From UBA8941 sp963780545 (lineage in GTDB: Archaea; Thermoproteota; Bathyarchaeia; TCS64), in the NCBI GenBank assembly GCA_963780545.1, contig CAWACK010000010.1, forward strand, positions 453,430-517,429: DNA of 64,000 nucleotides, written 5' to 3'. The notes under the pieces are model-generated. The model was not told the origin of the DNA, did not search any database, and worked only from the letters and a program-made list of their open reading frames with translations. Every line of letters begins with the position of its first letter. Position 1 is the stretch's first letter. A program made the translations under genes and the position numbers. Positions 25,806 to 34,679 of the stretch are shown one piece after another.

Positions 25806-26256
25806 GTGGTAAACGTAAAAGTGGGCGAGGTCGCCCCGGACTTCACACTTCCTAATCAAGACGGCAAACCAGTCACCCTCTCATCCCTGAGGGGAAAGAT
25901 TGTCATCCTCTACTTCTATCCGAAAGATTTCACCTCGGGCTGTACCAAGGAGGCTTGCCACTTCAGAGATGCCTACGAGGACTTCACCGAGGCCAACGCT
26001 GAGGTTGTAGGTGTCAGCGGTGATAGCATTGAGTCCCATAAGAGATTCATCGATCAGAACCTCCTTCCCTTCACGCTCCTAAGCGATGAAAATGGGGATA
26101 TGAAGAGGCTCTACGGCGTCGCTGGCCACCTTTTCCCCGGCAGGGTCACATTCGTAATTGACAAGGAAGGGATCATCCAGACTCATCTTCAGCTCCCAAA
26201 CCGATATGAAGGCTCACACAGATGAGGCGCTAAAGATCCTGAAGACGCTGGGTTAG
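25806..26256 (+). pseudogene. BCP/PrxQ-type peroxiredoxin, frame broken near C-terminus
   Basis: From GTG 25806 the frame encodes a peroxiredoxin of the BCP/PrxQ type. It has the peroxidatic cysteine in YPKDFTSGCTKEACHFRD and a resolving-type cysteine five residues later, then GDSIESHKRFID. The frame ends at 26225, but the missing family ending FSSQTDMKAHTDEALKIL is in the next frame and closes at TAG 26254-26256. One extra base near 26175-26182 explains the break. The protein would lack only its last 20-odd residues even if read as it is, so it may still work. It follows hcp by 96 bases and ends against archease, overlapping by a few bases. Peroxide removal fits the redox defence theme. Confidence 0.8.
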
Positions 26257-26675
26257 GTGTCGAAGACCATCTGGACGACCCAGACGTCGCACTTTTTTTC
26301 TATGCTCATCATGTGGTAGGTGACAGCCTTAACCGCTATTCCAACCTGATGGGTGGCTGCTGAGAATCGTTCCCCTCTGCACTCAGCTTTAGCCCTAAAG
26401 TTTTTTTCGTCAATCTCCACTAGAAGAGTCTTGGCTGTCAGCCCCTCGGAGTCGTTTAGGTAAAGTATCTCGTCAAGTAGGTTGAAGAGTAGGCTCTGGA
26501 GGTCAGTTCCCTTGGCTTCGACGGTGTAGCCCTCTTTTTCGGTTATTCCACTTAATGGGGTGATGACATTGAGCATCCCGAGCGCGACGTTTGCCACAGC
26601 CTCCCCTAGGGTCGTCCCCGTGCCCTCGACAAGGAGATCTGCGGGCGGACCACCTGGCGGATAGCTGTATCCCAT
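26253..26675 (-). CDS. Archease-like protein
   Basis: This 140-residue protein resembles archease, the chaperone that aids the RNA ligase RtcB and some tRNA methyltransferases. The family ending is clear: GERFSAATHQVGIAVKAVTY then CDVWVVQMVFDT. The middle has TDLQSLLFNLLDEILYLND. The usual N-terminal HTAD metal motif appears as PPADLLVEGTG, keeping the Asp but not the His, and the first residues are rich in Gly and Pro. It sits just downstream of guaA on the same strand (4-base gap), so it is co-transcribed with it. RtcB is not in the window. Altered metal binding is possible. Confidence 0.82.
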   Translation of the reverse strand: MGYSYPPGGPPADLLVEGTGTTLGEAVANVALGMLNVITPLSGITEKEGYTVEAKGTDLQSLLFNLLDEILYLNDSEGLTAKTLLVEIDEKNFRAKAECRGERFSAATHQVGIAVKAVTYHMMSIEKKCDVWVVQMVFDT

Positions 26676-26679
26676 AATC

Positions 26680-28236
26680 CTACTCCCACTCTATTGTGCT
26701 CGGTGGCTTGTTGGTGATGTCGTATACGACACGCGTAACATCCTGGATGCCGTTGGTTATCCTATTACTTATTCGCTCTAGGAGATCCCATGGAACCTTA
26801 GTGAAGTTTGCTGTCATGGCGTCTACGCTCTCAACTACGCGGATCGCGACCGTCCACCCATAGGCGCGTTCGTCTCCCTTGACACCTGTGCTTTTCGTGT
26901 CGGTGAGGACGGCGAAATATTGCCAGGGGACTCCTGCGATCTCGGACTTCTCGACCTCCTCTGTGACTATAGCATCCGCTTCCCTGAGGACCTCGACTTT
27001 CTCATCCGTCACCTCACCTACAATCCTTACGGCGAGACCAGGACCCGGGAACGGTTGGCGCCAGACGAGCTCTTTAGGTAATCCTAGTTTGGCTCCGAGT
27101 GCGCGTACCTCATCCTTGTATAAGTCCTTCAAGGGTTCTACAACCGCTTTGAACTCCATGTGAAGTGGGAGACCTCCGACGTTATGGTGGGTTTTAATCG
27201 TGTCAGCATGTCGAGTAATTCCCGACTCTATCCTATCTGGATAGATGGTGCCTTGGACCAAGTATTCGGCACCGAAGCGGCGGGCTTCCTCCTCAAAGAC
27301 GCGAATGAACTCCTCTCCGATAATCTTTCTTTTCCTTTCGGGGTCGGTGACACCTGCCAGCTTTAAGAGGAAACGCTCCTTTGCGTTGACGACTTTGACG
27401 TTTACACCGATCCTCTCCATTGCTTCCTTTACCTGTCTGGACTCATTCATTCTCATCAGGCCGTGGTCAACATGGATAGCCATGATACGGTCTCCTAGGG
27501 CCTTCCCGACGACTGCGGCGGCGACGCTAGAGTCTACCCCCCCGCTGAGTGCGATTATGGCCTTTCCTTTCCCTACTTGGTTTCTCACAGACTTAATTCC
27601 CTCCTCGACAGCGTCAAGAGGGTGCCAGTTGGGCTCGCATTTACAAATGTTGAAGACGTAGTTGTGTAGCATCCGGTCACCGTGGATAGTGTGCTTGACT
27701 TCGGGGTGCCACTGGAGGCCATACAAACCCTTATCGGGGTTGCTGAAGGCAGCGACTGGTGCAGAGTCTGTATGCGCCAACACCTGGAAGCAGCTTGGGA
27801 GGCTGTAAACGGTGTCACCGTGACTCATCCAGACTGGCTCCTCGAGTTCCATTCCCTCGAGGATACCCTCAGCTTTATCGATGTAAGCTGTACGTGATCC
27901 ATACTCTCTGACAGTGCCTTTACGTACATCTCCTTCATTTATTTGTGCGAGTAGTTGATGGCCGTAGCATAGACCAAGGACCGGAATACCAAGTTCGAGT
28001 ATGCCCTCATCTAATCTTAATGGGTTGTCGGAGTTCACACTGCTTGGGCTACCCGAGAGGATGACGCCCTTGATTTTCATCACATCGCTGAGGGCTTCAA
28101 CTTCTTCTGCCGTCGCGTCGTTGGGAAGAATCTCGGAGTAGACTTTCATCTCCCTGACGCGGCGGGCTATAAGATGACAGTACTGGCCGCCGAAGTCGAG
28201 TATCACGATTCCGTCCGGCAGCGGATCTGGAGACAT
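26680..28236 (-). CDS. guaA: GMP synthase (glutamine-hydrolysing)
   Basis: The 518-residue protein is a complete two-domain GMP synthase converting XMP, ATP and glutamine to GMP. The class I amidotransferase domain (residues 8-200) has VLGLCYGHQLL with the catalytic cysteine and GLQWHPEVKHT with His and Glu. The ATP pyrophosphatase domain has the P-loop IALSGGVDSSVAAAV near residue 228, and VQGTIYPDRIESG. The C-terminal dimerisation domain ends with DVTRVVYDITNKPPSTIEWE, the family XMP-binding end. Many archaea have these domains as two genes; here they are fused as in bacteria. ATG 28236 is the natural start. Confidence 0.97.
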   Translation of the reverse strand: MSPDPLPDGIVILDFGGQYCHLIARRVREMKVYSEILPNDATAEEVEALSDVMKIKGVILSGSPSSVNSDNPLRLDEGILELGIPVLGLCYGHQLLAQINEGDVRKGTVREYGSRTAYIDKAEGILEGMELEEPVWMSHGDTVYSLPSCFQVLAHTDSAPVAAFSNPDKGLYGLQWHPEVKHTIHGDRMLHNYVFNICKCEPNWHPLDAVEEGIKSVRNQVGKGKAIIALSGGVDSSVAAAVVGKALGDRIMAIHVDHGLMRMNESRQVKEAMERIGVNVKVVNAKERFLLKLAGVTDPERKRKIIGEEFIRVFEEEARRFGAEYLVQGTIYPDRIESGITRHADTIKTHHNVGGLPLHMEFKAVVEPLKDLYKDEVRALGAKLGLPKELVWRQPFPGPGLAVRIVGEVTDEKVEVLREADAIVTEEVEKSEIAGVPWQYFAVLTDTKSTGVKGDERAYGWTVAIRVVESVDAMTANFTKVPWDLLERISNRITNGIQDVTRVVYDITNKPPSTIEWE

Positions 28237-28406
28237 TGATCAATACAACCCTGAGGTCTCTATATGGGTTTTGTTGCATCGTTATGCATTGACTTCTTTC
28301 ATTGGAGGTCTGGGAAAGATCGGTTTCTTGGGGAAAACCCTAAGAGTTCCTCTCTGACTTCTTTCCTTTGCAATTCTTTAACCACACGGAAATAAACATT
28401 AATGAC

Positions 28407-29639
28407 ATGAAGTCCTTCAAAGTGCCTGCTTGGGAGTGGTACGGATGGAAATCCGAGACCCTCACGTTTCCCGACGATTGGGATGTTAATGAGCAGAGAA
28501 TGAGGGGTCACAACGCTCCATCCCTCAAACCAATGGATATAGAGGAAAAACTCCAGCACCCCTACGGCTCCGAGAATCTCAGCGAACTTGCCAGGGGGAA
28601 ACGAAAGTGCGTGATACTCTTCGACGATATGACCCGCCCAACGAAAACTACACAGATGCTCTCTGCAGTTCTCGGCGAACTCCACAGAGGCGGGTTAAAT
28701 GACAATCAGATCGTCTTCATGATGGCCTCCGGGGCCCACACAGGGAGAATGCTCTCCGACTTCCAGATGAAGTTGGGGGAGAAGATATGTGAGAAATACC
28801 TCGTTTTTAACCACAATCCCTATGAAAGCTTCGTCGACCTCGGTCGGACAAGCCGTGGCACACCAATACGAATCAACAAAGAAGTGATGAGCTGTGACCT
28901 CAAGGTAGTGATAAGCAGCATAATGCCCCACTTCGGCTATGGCTTTGGTGGTGGGTCGAAGATGATTCTTCCCGGCGTCTCCTCCCTCGACTCCATCAGT
29001 CCCAACCACGCTATCAAGAAGGGTACAGACCCTGGGAAGGTCAGTAAAAATGAGCGCCGTCTTGACTCGGAGGAGGCAGCCAGGAAGGCAGGACTAGACT
29101 TCGTAATCCATAGTCTCCTAAACACAGACTCCGATGCCTGTGACTTGGTTGCTGGCGACATGATTGAAGCCCACCGCGAGGGCGTCAAGAGAGCCCGCAC
29201 ACACTATGTCACCAAAGTTGTTCCAGATGCCGACATAAGCATCGGCAACACCTACCCAATGGCTAACGAAGGCTACAAGGCTTATCACATCGTTCTTGAA
29301 TCAGTCAGGAGGGGAGGAGACATGGTTTATCTCCTCTACACCCCTGAAGGATGCCGAGTACACTTCTACAATGGCCGCTTCGGCACCGATTACGGCGGTG
29401 AGGGATGGAAACCTGATGTTTATGTAAAGAAGCCTTGGAAAATGGATCGCGTTATTTGCCTCTCCCCAAGCGGACTTATGAAGGCTGATGAACACTATTA
29501 CGGCGAAGGCTCCATTTGGGTTAAGACTTGGAATGAAGCGTTGAGGCTATTGGAGGAGACCCATGGATCCAAAGCAAAGGTCGCCATCTACCCCACCGCC
29601 TCGATGCAGATAAGCGAATTCAACGCCAACAATGACTAA
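28407..29639 (+). CDS. LarA-like (DUF2088) nickel-pincer racemase/epimerase family protein
   Basis: The protein, about 410 residues from ATG 28407, belongs to the lactate racemase family (LarA, DUF2088). These enzymes use a nickel-pincer nucleotide to racemise or epimerise 2-hydroxy acids. The DDMTRPTKT motif and the GAHTGRM histidine correspond to the family active site. HFGYGFGGGSKMILPGVSS corresponds to the segment carrying the lysine that binds the cofactor. The genes making the cofactor (larB, larC, larE) are not in the window. A TTCTTTAACC box at 28374-28383 is 27 bases before ATG 28407 and decides this start against upstream GTG/TTG codons. A NikR-like regulator occurs 11 kb away, but no link is shown. 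Confidence 0.85.
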   Translation: MKSFKVPAWEWYGWKSETLTFPDDWDVNEQRMRGHNAPSLKPMDIEEKLQHPYGSENLSELARGKRKCVILFDDMTRPTKTTQMLSAVLGELHRGGLNDNQIVFMMASGAHTGRMLSDFQMKLGEKICEKYLVFNHNPYESFVDLGRTSRGTPIRINKEVMSCDLKVVISSIMPHFGYGFGGGSKMILPGVSSLDSISPNHAIKKGTDPGKVSKNERRLDSEEAARKAGLDFVIHSLLNTDSDACDLVAGDMIEAHREGVKRARTHYVTKVVPDADISIGNTYPMANEGYKAYHIVLESVRRGGDMVYLLYTPEGCRVHFYNGRFGTDYGGEGWKPDVYVKKPWKMDRVICLSPSGLMKADEHYYGEGSIWVKTWNEALRLLEETHGSKAKVAIYPTASMQISEFNANND

Positions 29640-29818
29640 GCACAGATATCCCATCAAGCTATAAAACTGCACTTTATTCGAGAATAATCTCAAGAATGCC
29701 AGCAGAGTTCATTGATATGCAAAAGCGGATCGAAATCAAACGAAAAAAGGGGAAAAAGAGGGGCTCTAAACCAGAACGTAAAATCGATTAAGGTTACCTG
29801 AATGACACTTGACGACTC

Positions 29819-30289
29819 TTAACATATGTAGAAATCGACGCCTTTTTCGATCTGCAGAGGCTGACTCTCCTGAAGCTGCTTCATAGTTGAATAAAGGGCA
29901 GGGTAGAGCATCGCCACGTCGGTCAAAGAGAGTATACCCACCATATCCTCTCCGAACTCACCACCGAGGACCGGTAGTTTTTTGATCCCCTGCATCAACA
30001 TCACTTGAATCGCGCTCTCTAGGAGCGAATCCGGCTTAACGATGACCACGGGCTGGGTCATGATATCTGCCATCTTTACCTTCTCCGGGTCGACCCCCTT
30101 CGCAACTACCCGAGTCACCAGATCCTTCTCAGTCACTATGCCGGCGAGCCTCTTCTTCGACGTTACGACAAGGCAACTTACACTCCTGTAATCCATCATC
30201 TTAGCGGCTTGCCTCGCCGTGTACTTGACATCGATGGTAATCACATTCGTTCGCATGACATCCTCTACCTTAAGACTCAATTCAATCAC
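29819..30289 (-). CDS. Tandem CBS-domain protein
   Basis: A 156-residue protein made of two CBS domains, the adenosine-nucleotide sensing Bateman module. The first has VEDVMRTNVITIDVKYTAR and RLAGIVTEKDLVTRVV, the second ADIMTQPVVIVKPDSLLES and DMVGILSLTDVAML. The GIVTEKDLV and GILSLTDVA ends carry the usual ribose-binding Thr/Ser-x-x-Asp pattern. No catalytic domain is fused, so it is likely a regulatory partner of another protein. It is divergent from another two-CBS gene with a 148-base gap, suggesting coordinated control. Confidence 0.9.
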   Translation of the reverse strand: MIELSLKVEDVMRTNVITIDVKYTARQAAKMMDYRSVSCLVVTSKKRLAGIVTEKDLVTRVVAKGVDPEKVKMADIMTQPVVIVKPDSLLESAIQVMLMQGIKKLPVLGGEFGEDMVGILSLTDVAMLYPALYSTMKQLQESQPLQIEKGVDFYIC

Positions 30290-30407
30290 CGGCTAAAGCT
30301 CAAATGTATTAGCACCAATTAAAGCGATTATGGAGTCCAACCCCGTATGAGTAAAACTGCTTCTATTGATCTCCTAACAAATAATAAAACTTCAAATCTC
30401 ACGAAAT

Positions 30408-30420
30408 TAAGATAATCTTA
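30408..30420. promoter_or_regulatory. Perfect palindrome at TATA position between divergent CBS genes
   Basis: TAAGATAATCTTA is a perfect 13-base palindrome centred on an A at 30414. It is located about 25 bases upstream of the ATG at 30438, where the TATA box for that gene should be. It could be the core promoter itself or a repressor site over it. Confidence 0.4.
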
Positions 30421-30437
30421 CACCTGTCGGTGATTCT

Positions 30438-30857
30438 ATGAGCGGCATAATCTTAGTACGAGATATCATGGCGAAGAACATCAAAACTGTCAGAACCGAC
30501 GACAGCGTACACGACGCCGTCGTCAAGATGAACAAATTCGACGTCGGTAGCGTCATAGTCATGAATAATAATCGACCAGTCGGGATCATCACTAGTAAGA
30601 ACATACTGACACGAGTCGTGGAGCCTCGTCTCGACGCGGGAATCGTTCATGCCAAGGACATAATGAGCAGTCCCCTCATAACCATAGAGCCAGACGCGGC
30701 TGTAGAGGACGCGGCCAAAATCATGGCGCAGAAAAGGATCAAGAAGCTCGCTGTAATGGACAAGGACAAGATCCTAGGCATTCTCAGCACAAGCGACATT
30801 GTAAGAGCCAATCCAACCCAGCTAGACATACTACAAGAACTTCTTAGAGTCAGCTAA
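30438..30857 (+). CDS. Tandem CBS-domain protein
   Basis: A 139-residue protein with two CBS domains: ILVRDIMAKNIKTVRTDDSV to PVGIITSKNILTRVV, then AKDIMSSPLITIEPDAAVED to ILGILSTSDIVRANP. The order and length match the divergent neighbour, but the sequences differ throughout, so it is an old paralogue. ATG 30438 starts it, with a TATA-like palindrome 18-30 bases upstream. It most likely binds adenine nucleotides and controls an unlinked partner. Confidence 0.9.
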   Translation: MSGIILVRDIMAKNIKTVRTDDSVHDAVVKMNKFDVGSVIVMNNNRPVGIITSKNILTRVVEPRLDAGIVHAKDIMSSPLITIEPDAAVEDAAKIMAQKRIKKLAVMDKDKILGILSTSDIVRANPTQLDILQELLRVS

Positions 30858-30997
30858 GAAACAAGAAACATTTTATTATCCTGAAAAAATCTTCGATGAG
30901 AAGTATCAAAAGACAAATAGGCCCATCACTAACACACTCCCCAATTCCCTTAATGCTAAAGCTTAACCACGGAGATGGAGCTTAAATACTGACCATT

Positions 30998-31543
30998 ATG
31001 GCGCCACGTGTTAAAGACCCATGGGAGAGACCGGCCACAAAGCCAAATGAGTACCACTGCGTCGAGGCCCAGAGAGGCCGCGAATTCATCGTCAGGATGA
31101 CAACCGGAACCGACGTATTCAAAGCACTTCAGCAGTTCGCCAAAGACAAAAAGATCAAATTCGGTAAAATCCACGCCGCCTTCATGGGCGGCTTCAGCCC
31201 AGCCAAGATGTTCATGTGGACCCCAGACACCCGCGATCGATCCAACTGGCACAACGAGACTGGTGCAAGCTTCGATAACCTCAGCATGCTCATCAGTATG
31301 AGCGGCATGATACACACCAGGATTGTAGACGGGAAACCTGAACCCTTCCCAGCCATCCATTACTGCGTAGGCGGAGCCTGGGATGTGCCGACCGTTGGTG
31401 GCCACTTAACTGAAGGTACAATAGTCAGAGGGGTCGTCGAGGTTTTTGTAACCGAGATTCTAGGTATTGAAGAGCTATTGCCTTCTAACTACGACCCAAC
31501 CATTGATGGAGCACCTGAAGAGTGGTACAAGGAAGTCAAATAA
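30998..31543 (+). CDS. PPC-domain (DUF296) protein
   Basis: This 181-residue protein contains a PPC/DUF296 domain, found in prokaryotes as a stand-alone trimeric protein and in plants fused to AT-hooks. The domain starts at about residue 25 (GREFIVRMTTGTDVFKALQQ) and includes the strands of KFGKIHAAFMGGFSPAKM and the signature HYCVGGAWDVPTVGGHLTEG, where three conserved residues (two His and one nearby) probably form a metal site. The C-terminal 20 residues are charged. No AT-hook is present. Prokaryotic members have no firmly established role; DNA binding should not be assumed. Confidence 0.85.
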   Translation: MAPRVKDPWERPATKPNEYHCVEAQRGREFIVRMTTGTDVFKALQQFAKDKKIKFGKIHAAFMGGFSPAKMFMWTPDTRDRSNWHNETGASFDNLSMLISMSGMIHTRIVDGKPEPFPAIHYCVGGAWDVPTVGGHLTEGTIVRGVVEVFVTEILGIEELLPSNYDPTIDGAPEEWYKEVK

Positions 31544-31558
31544 ACAAATAAACCCAAT

Positions 31559-31575
31559 CTTTTTATTGTATTTTT
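31559..31575 (+). terminator. T-rich terminator after PPC-domain gene
   Basis: A T-rich run (with single A and G interruptions) at 31559-31575 begins 16 bases after the stop codon of the PPC-domain gene. It is followed by about 180 bases of very AT-rich sequence with no visible gene before the small zinc protein. Confidence 0.45.
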
Positions 31576-31803
31576 AAGGCATATATCCAATATATTACCC
31601 TAAATTTATTAACATAAAAAGAGCAATGTTTTAAATAGATCAAATAATTTAATAGTATATAAATTAATTAATTGTTTTATTGTAATATTGAATCTGAAAG
31701 CTATAGTTTATTTACCGTATAAATTTAGGAACAACTCTTAATCTAAGCTCTTGATCGGTTTCAGGTGCTCAAGGGGCGATCCCCTCGAAACAAGGTGAGA
31801 TGT

Positions 31804-32001
31804 ATGCCAGAATGCGAGATATGTGGTGAAGAGTCAGACAAACTCATCATATGCAAATCCTGCGGAGCTAAGTTCTGCGAGGACTGTGGTTCCCCTATCG
31901 AAAAACTATGCGAGTTCTGTGCCGAGGAAGAGGAGCTCGATGAGGACGACATCGAAGACCTCGACGAAGAAGTCTCGGAAGACGTTAAGGATGATGAGTA
32001 G
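31804..32001 (+). CDS. Small zinc-finger protein with acidic tail
   Basis: A 65-residue protein. Residues 3-45 contain four CxxC-type pairs: CEIC, CKSC, CEDC and CEFC. This is enough for two zinc sites, in a B-box- or treble-clef-like spacing. The rest is an acidic tail (EEEELDEDDIEDLDEEV). The frame is open upstream from 31765, but AAGGTGA at 31794-31800 lies just before ATG 31804, one of the clearer ribosome binding sites in the window, and decides the start. No family is recognised with certainty. Small proteins of this type commonly act as adaptors for nucleic acids or other proteins. Confidence 0.7.
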   Translation: MPECEICGEESDKLIICKSCGAKFCEDCGSPIEKLCEFCAEEEELDEDDIEDLDEEVSEDVKDDE

Positions 32002-32082
32002 CCTAACTAACTAACCGTTTTATGATAACTCTTTTTAATTGGATGAAAAACTTATAGGGCTTTGAGCGGAAGCAGGGAAGGT

Positions 32083-32750
32083 GTGCAACTTTATCTGAAG
32101 AGAAAACGAAGTATTGCCCTTATTGTGGGACCCAAATAGACTACAAATATACAGTGTGCCCTTCCTGTGGAAAAACTCAACCCCCACTAGATGGAATTGT
32201 AGTAGCTCAAAAAAAACCAAAAAAGAACCCTCTTTTAGCGCTCATTCTCTCCCTGCTTATAACAGGTGCGGGGCAAATATACCTTGGACGCGTACTTCGA
32301 GGTTTGCTTTTCCTTGGTTCAGTGCTCCTACTCGTAATCGTTTACAATGCCGGAATATCCCAGATTCCAGGTTTGGCTCCTACAGTTAACTATAACAATA
32401 CAATTGCAACAACCAATGGCACTGCTGTGACATTCACAGGCACTACAACAAATTACCCAATCGAGCCCGGAACCTTCAAACCCAGTGTTGGGAAAGATAA
32501 TGTTATTCTTGAGACTATGACCGATTTTGGTAATGGCGTCATGAACAATACTTCCGGTGGCAAGGGTACAATAGACTATACAACAGGTGAATATAGCATT
32601 ACATTCCACAACGTTGCGCCTGCCAACGATGTCGTTTACGCAACCTACACCTACTACAGCGACGAGATCATGGTTGTTATAGGTTTAGTTTTCTCTGTTG
32701 TCTCTGCCTGGGACGCATATAGACTCGCTAAGAAGATTAATGCGAGCTAA
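32083..32750 (+). CDS. Zinc-ribbon membrane protein (TM2-like), start region probably frame-shifted
   Basis: From about 32118 on, the frame encodes a zinc ribbon, KYCPYCGTQIDYKYTVCPSC. It is followed by a basic linker, two membrane segments (LLALILSLLITGAGQIYLG and GLLFLGSVLLLVIVY), an exported Asn/Thr-rich domain of about 100 residues and a final membrane segment (IMVVIGLVFSVVSAWDAY). GAGQIYLGRVLRGLLFL resembles a TM2-type motif. No ATG, GTG or TTG precedes the ribbon in this frame before a stop; the first in-frame start (GTG 32154) would cut the ribbon in half. GTG 32083, 27 bases after the box CTTATAGG, joins the frame if one A is missing in the A-run near 32105. The start is therefore an inference. 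Confidence 0.6.
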
Positions 32751-32822
32751 GATCCTTCATTACATAGTCTTCTTCACTGATTAAGTTTAAGAGGGAATGA
32801 AGAATACAGAGTTCATCTCACC

Positions 32823-33947
32823 TTGGACAAAGTAGATGCCATTGTTATAGGCGCTGGTGCAGTCGGTTTGGCGATAGCCTCAGAAATCGCTGCAATAGAT
32901 AGGGACATTTTCATCTTGGAGAGGGAATCAGCTATAGGACAAGGGGCAAGTAGCAGAAACAGTGAGGTAATCCACGCAGGTATCTACTACTCCACAGGGA
33001 CACTAAAAGCGAAGGTATGTGTCAAAGCTAACCCGATGATTTACCATATATGCGCCAAGAATAAGATTCCCCATAAGCGCTTAGGAAAAATAATCGTAGG
33101 CAACGGCGAAGACGAGATCAAACAACTAGAAGATCTTATGAGACAAGGTAAGGCAAATGGTGTTGATGACCTAGATCTCATCGACTCTAATAAAATAAAG
33201 CAACTTGAACCTGATGTTAAGGGGGATATGGCGGTACTCAGCCCCAGCACAGGGATCATGGACGCCCATGGCCTGATGGATTACTATCTTAGAAAGGCAA
33301 GAAGGCAGAGCGGCTCAGACCCCCTCGTTCTCGACACGGAGGTCACTGGCATCAGGAAGATAGAGGACGGCTACGTAGTTGATACTATAAGCGGAGGCGA
33401 ACCCTTTAGCATCGAGACTAGGATCGTGGTCAACTCTGCAGGGCTCTTCTGTGACAAGATCGCTCAGATGGTAGGTATCGATATAGATAAGGCAAAATAC
33501 AGGCTTCACTGGTGCAAAGGCGACTATTATAGCCTTGGAGGTAAACCACCCGCGAACATGCTTGTCTATCCGCCACCATTGCAGGATACTCTAGGGCTAG
33601 GGATACATACTGTCCCTGACCTTACGGGGCGACTAAAGTTTGGTCCAAATGCCTATTATGTCGACAAATTAGACTACAAGGTCGAGTCACCTGTGGAACC
33701 TTTCTGGAGCGACATCGTGACTTATCTCCCGAGGATTAGAAAAGAAGACCTCCGACCTGACATGGCAGGGATAAGAGCCAAACTTCAGGGACCGGGAGAC
33801 AAGGCGAGGGACTTCGTTATAGAAGACGAGACGAGTAGAGGCTACCCTGGCTTCATAGATCTTATTGGTATTGAATCGCCGGGCCTAACGTCATCTCCTG
33901 CTATCGCCGAGATAGTCTATGAAATGATAAAAGAATTTTTAGATTAA
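32823..33947 (+). CDS. FAD-dependent 2-hydroxyglutarate dehydrogenase/oxidase-like protein
   Basis: A 374-residue DAO-superfamily flavoprotein resembling L-2-hydroxyglutarate oxidase LhgO. The N-terminal dinucleotide fold is DAIVIGAGAVGLAIASEIA. RNSEVIHAGIYYSTGTLKAK is strongly typical of the LhgO family, as are NSAGLFCDKIA and the C-terminal IGIESPGLTSSPAIAEIV. It oxidises a 2-hydroxy acid to a 2-oxo acid, probably passing electrons to a quinone or other acceptor. TTG 32823 starts the protein just before the family beginning; a GTTTAAGAG box at 32785-32793 lies about 34 bases upstream. It could work with the LarA-like racemase on hydroxy acids, which is inference. Confidence 0.9.
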   Translation: MDKVDAIVIGAGAVGLAIASEIAAIDRDIFILERESAIGQGASSRNSEVIHAGIYYSTGTLKAKVCVKANPMIYHICAKNKIPHKRLGKIIVGNGEDEIKQLEDLMRQGKANGVDDLDLIDSNKIKQLEPDVKGDMAVLSPSTGIMDAHGLMDYYLRKARRQSGSDPLVLDTEVTGIRKIEDGYVVDTISGGEPFSIETRIVVNSAGLFCDKIAQMVGIDIDKAKYRLHWCKGDYYSLGGKPPANMLVYPPPLQDTLGLGIHTVPDLTGRLKFGPNAYYVDKLDYKVESPVEPFWSDIVTYLPRIRKEDLRPDMAGIRAKLQGPGDKARDFVIEDETSRGYPGFIDLIGIESPGLTSSPAIAEIVYEMIKEFLD

Positions 33948-34363
33948 GTTAAACACTGAAGTCTTGGAAAATGTATAGCTTATCATTATTCCTGTAGCTC
34001 AGTCAGTATTCCCTAAATCTTGTGCTTCCTGATTTTAGTACTTCCTTTGAGACTTCGTTCAGGAGGTAGTGTTATCTGGTACTCACATTTTTTATCGTTT
34101 TTTCTCACAATGCGACTCAAAGGCAACGATCCGCTGCGGAATATGTTATAGCTGATCTTCCGGTGCATTCGATTCCTTTACTACTTACCTTAGTGTTATA
34201 GTATCAAATAGCAAATGGGTCTATTTCTGGTTGTTGTAGAACGATATGAAACAACATTCCTCTTTACGATTTCCTGTTTTAGTATACCTAATCCTTTAAT
34301 ATCCGCGGTTAGTAAGGCTAAATACACTGGTTTACATATTAAAACTATCCTAGGTGTTAGACA
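33948..34363. other. Intergenic region before TFS gene
   Basis: About 415 bases. On the minus strand a possible 35-codon frame near 34010-34115 (starting MSRIVRKNDKKCEYQ) is seen, but it lacks any supporting context, so I do not call it. A T-run at about 34089-34106 could end a transcript. CATATTAAAA at 34335-34344 is a TATA-like box spaced 25 bases before the GTG of the TFS gene. No RNA gene is apparent. Confidence 0.4.
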
Positions 34364-34679
34364 GTGAAGTTCTGCGACAAATGTGGGTCTTTCATGGAGA
34401 GTTCTCCTAGAGGGCTACAAGTGTCAAAAGTGTGGCTACGAGGTTAATCCAGGAGTCGTGGAGCTTACTCGCGAGGATGAACCCAAAGCGGAGCCCGTTT
34501 ATGTAGTCAAGGGCGAAGATGAATCCGTTAAGGTGAATCAGATCTGTCCCCAGTGCGGTCACAGTGAAGCTTACCATCAGGTTAGAGTAGCCCTTGGGGA
34601 GCATGCTGGCGTTAACAGCGACCGATATGTTGAGCGATTTAAATGTGTGGCCTGTGGTCACACATGGGTCACGAATTGA
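34364..34679 (+). pseudogene. Transcription factor S (TFS/RPB9-like), frame broken by +1 shift
   Basis: TFS is the archaeal homologue of TFIIS/RPB9, which helps RNA polymerase cleave backtracked transcripts. The N-terminal zinc ribbon starts at GTG 34364 as VKFCDKCGSFMESSP. It continues in the next frame as EGYKCQKCGYEVN, completing the four cysteines. The C-terminal ribbon has QICPQCGHSEAYHQVR and ERFKCVACGHTW, four more cysteines. The expected acidic catalytic pair between strands (usually DE in ..RSADEP..) is not found; the loop reads ALGEHAGVNSDRY instead, which suggests a variant. One extra base near 34415-34424 (CCTAGAGGGC) explains the break. Span is 316 bases, three times 105 plus one. 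It converges with the OsmC gene, overlapping 11 bases. Confidence 0.78.

Noticed and set aside
34010..34115. Minus-strand frame of about 35 codons (MSRIVRKNDKKCEYQ start)
   Set aside because: Too short, with no promoter or family support.
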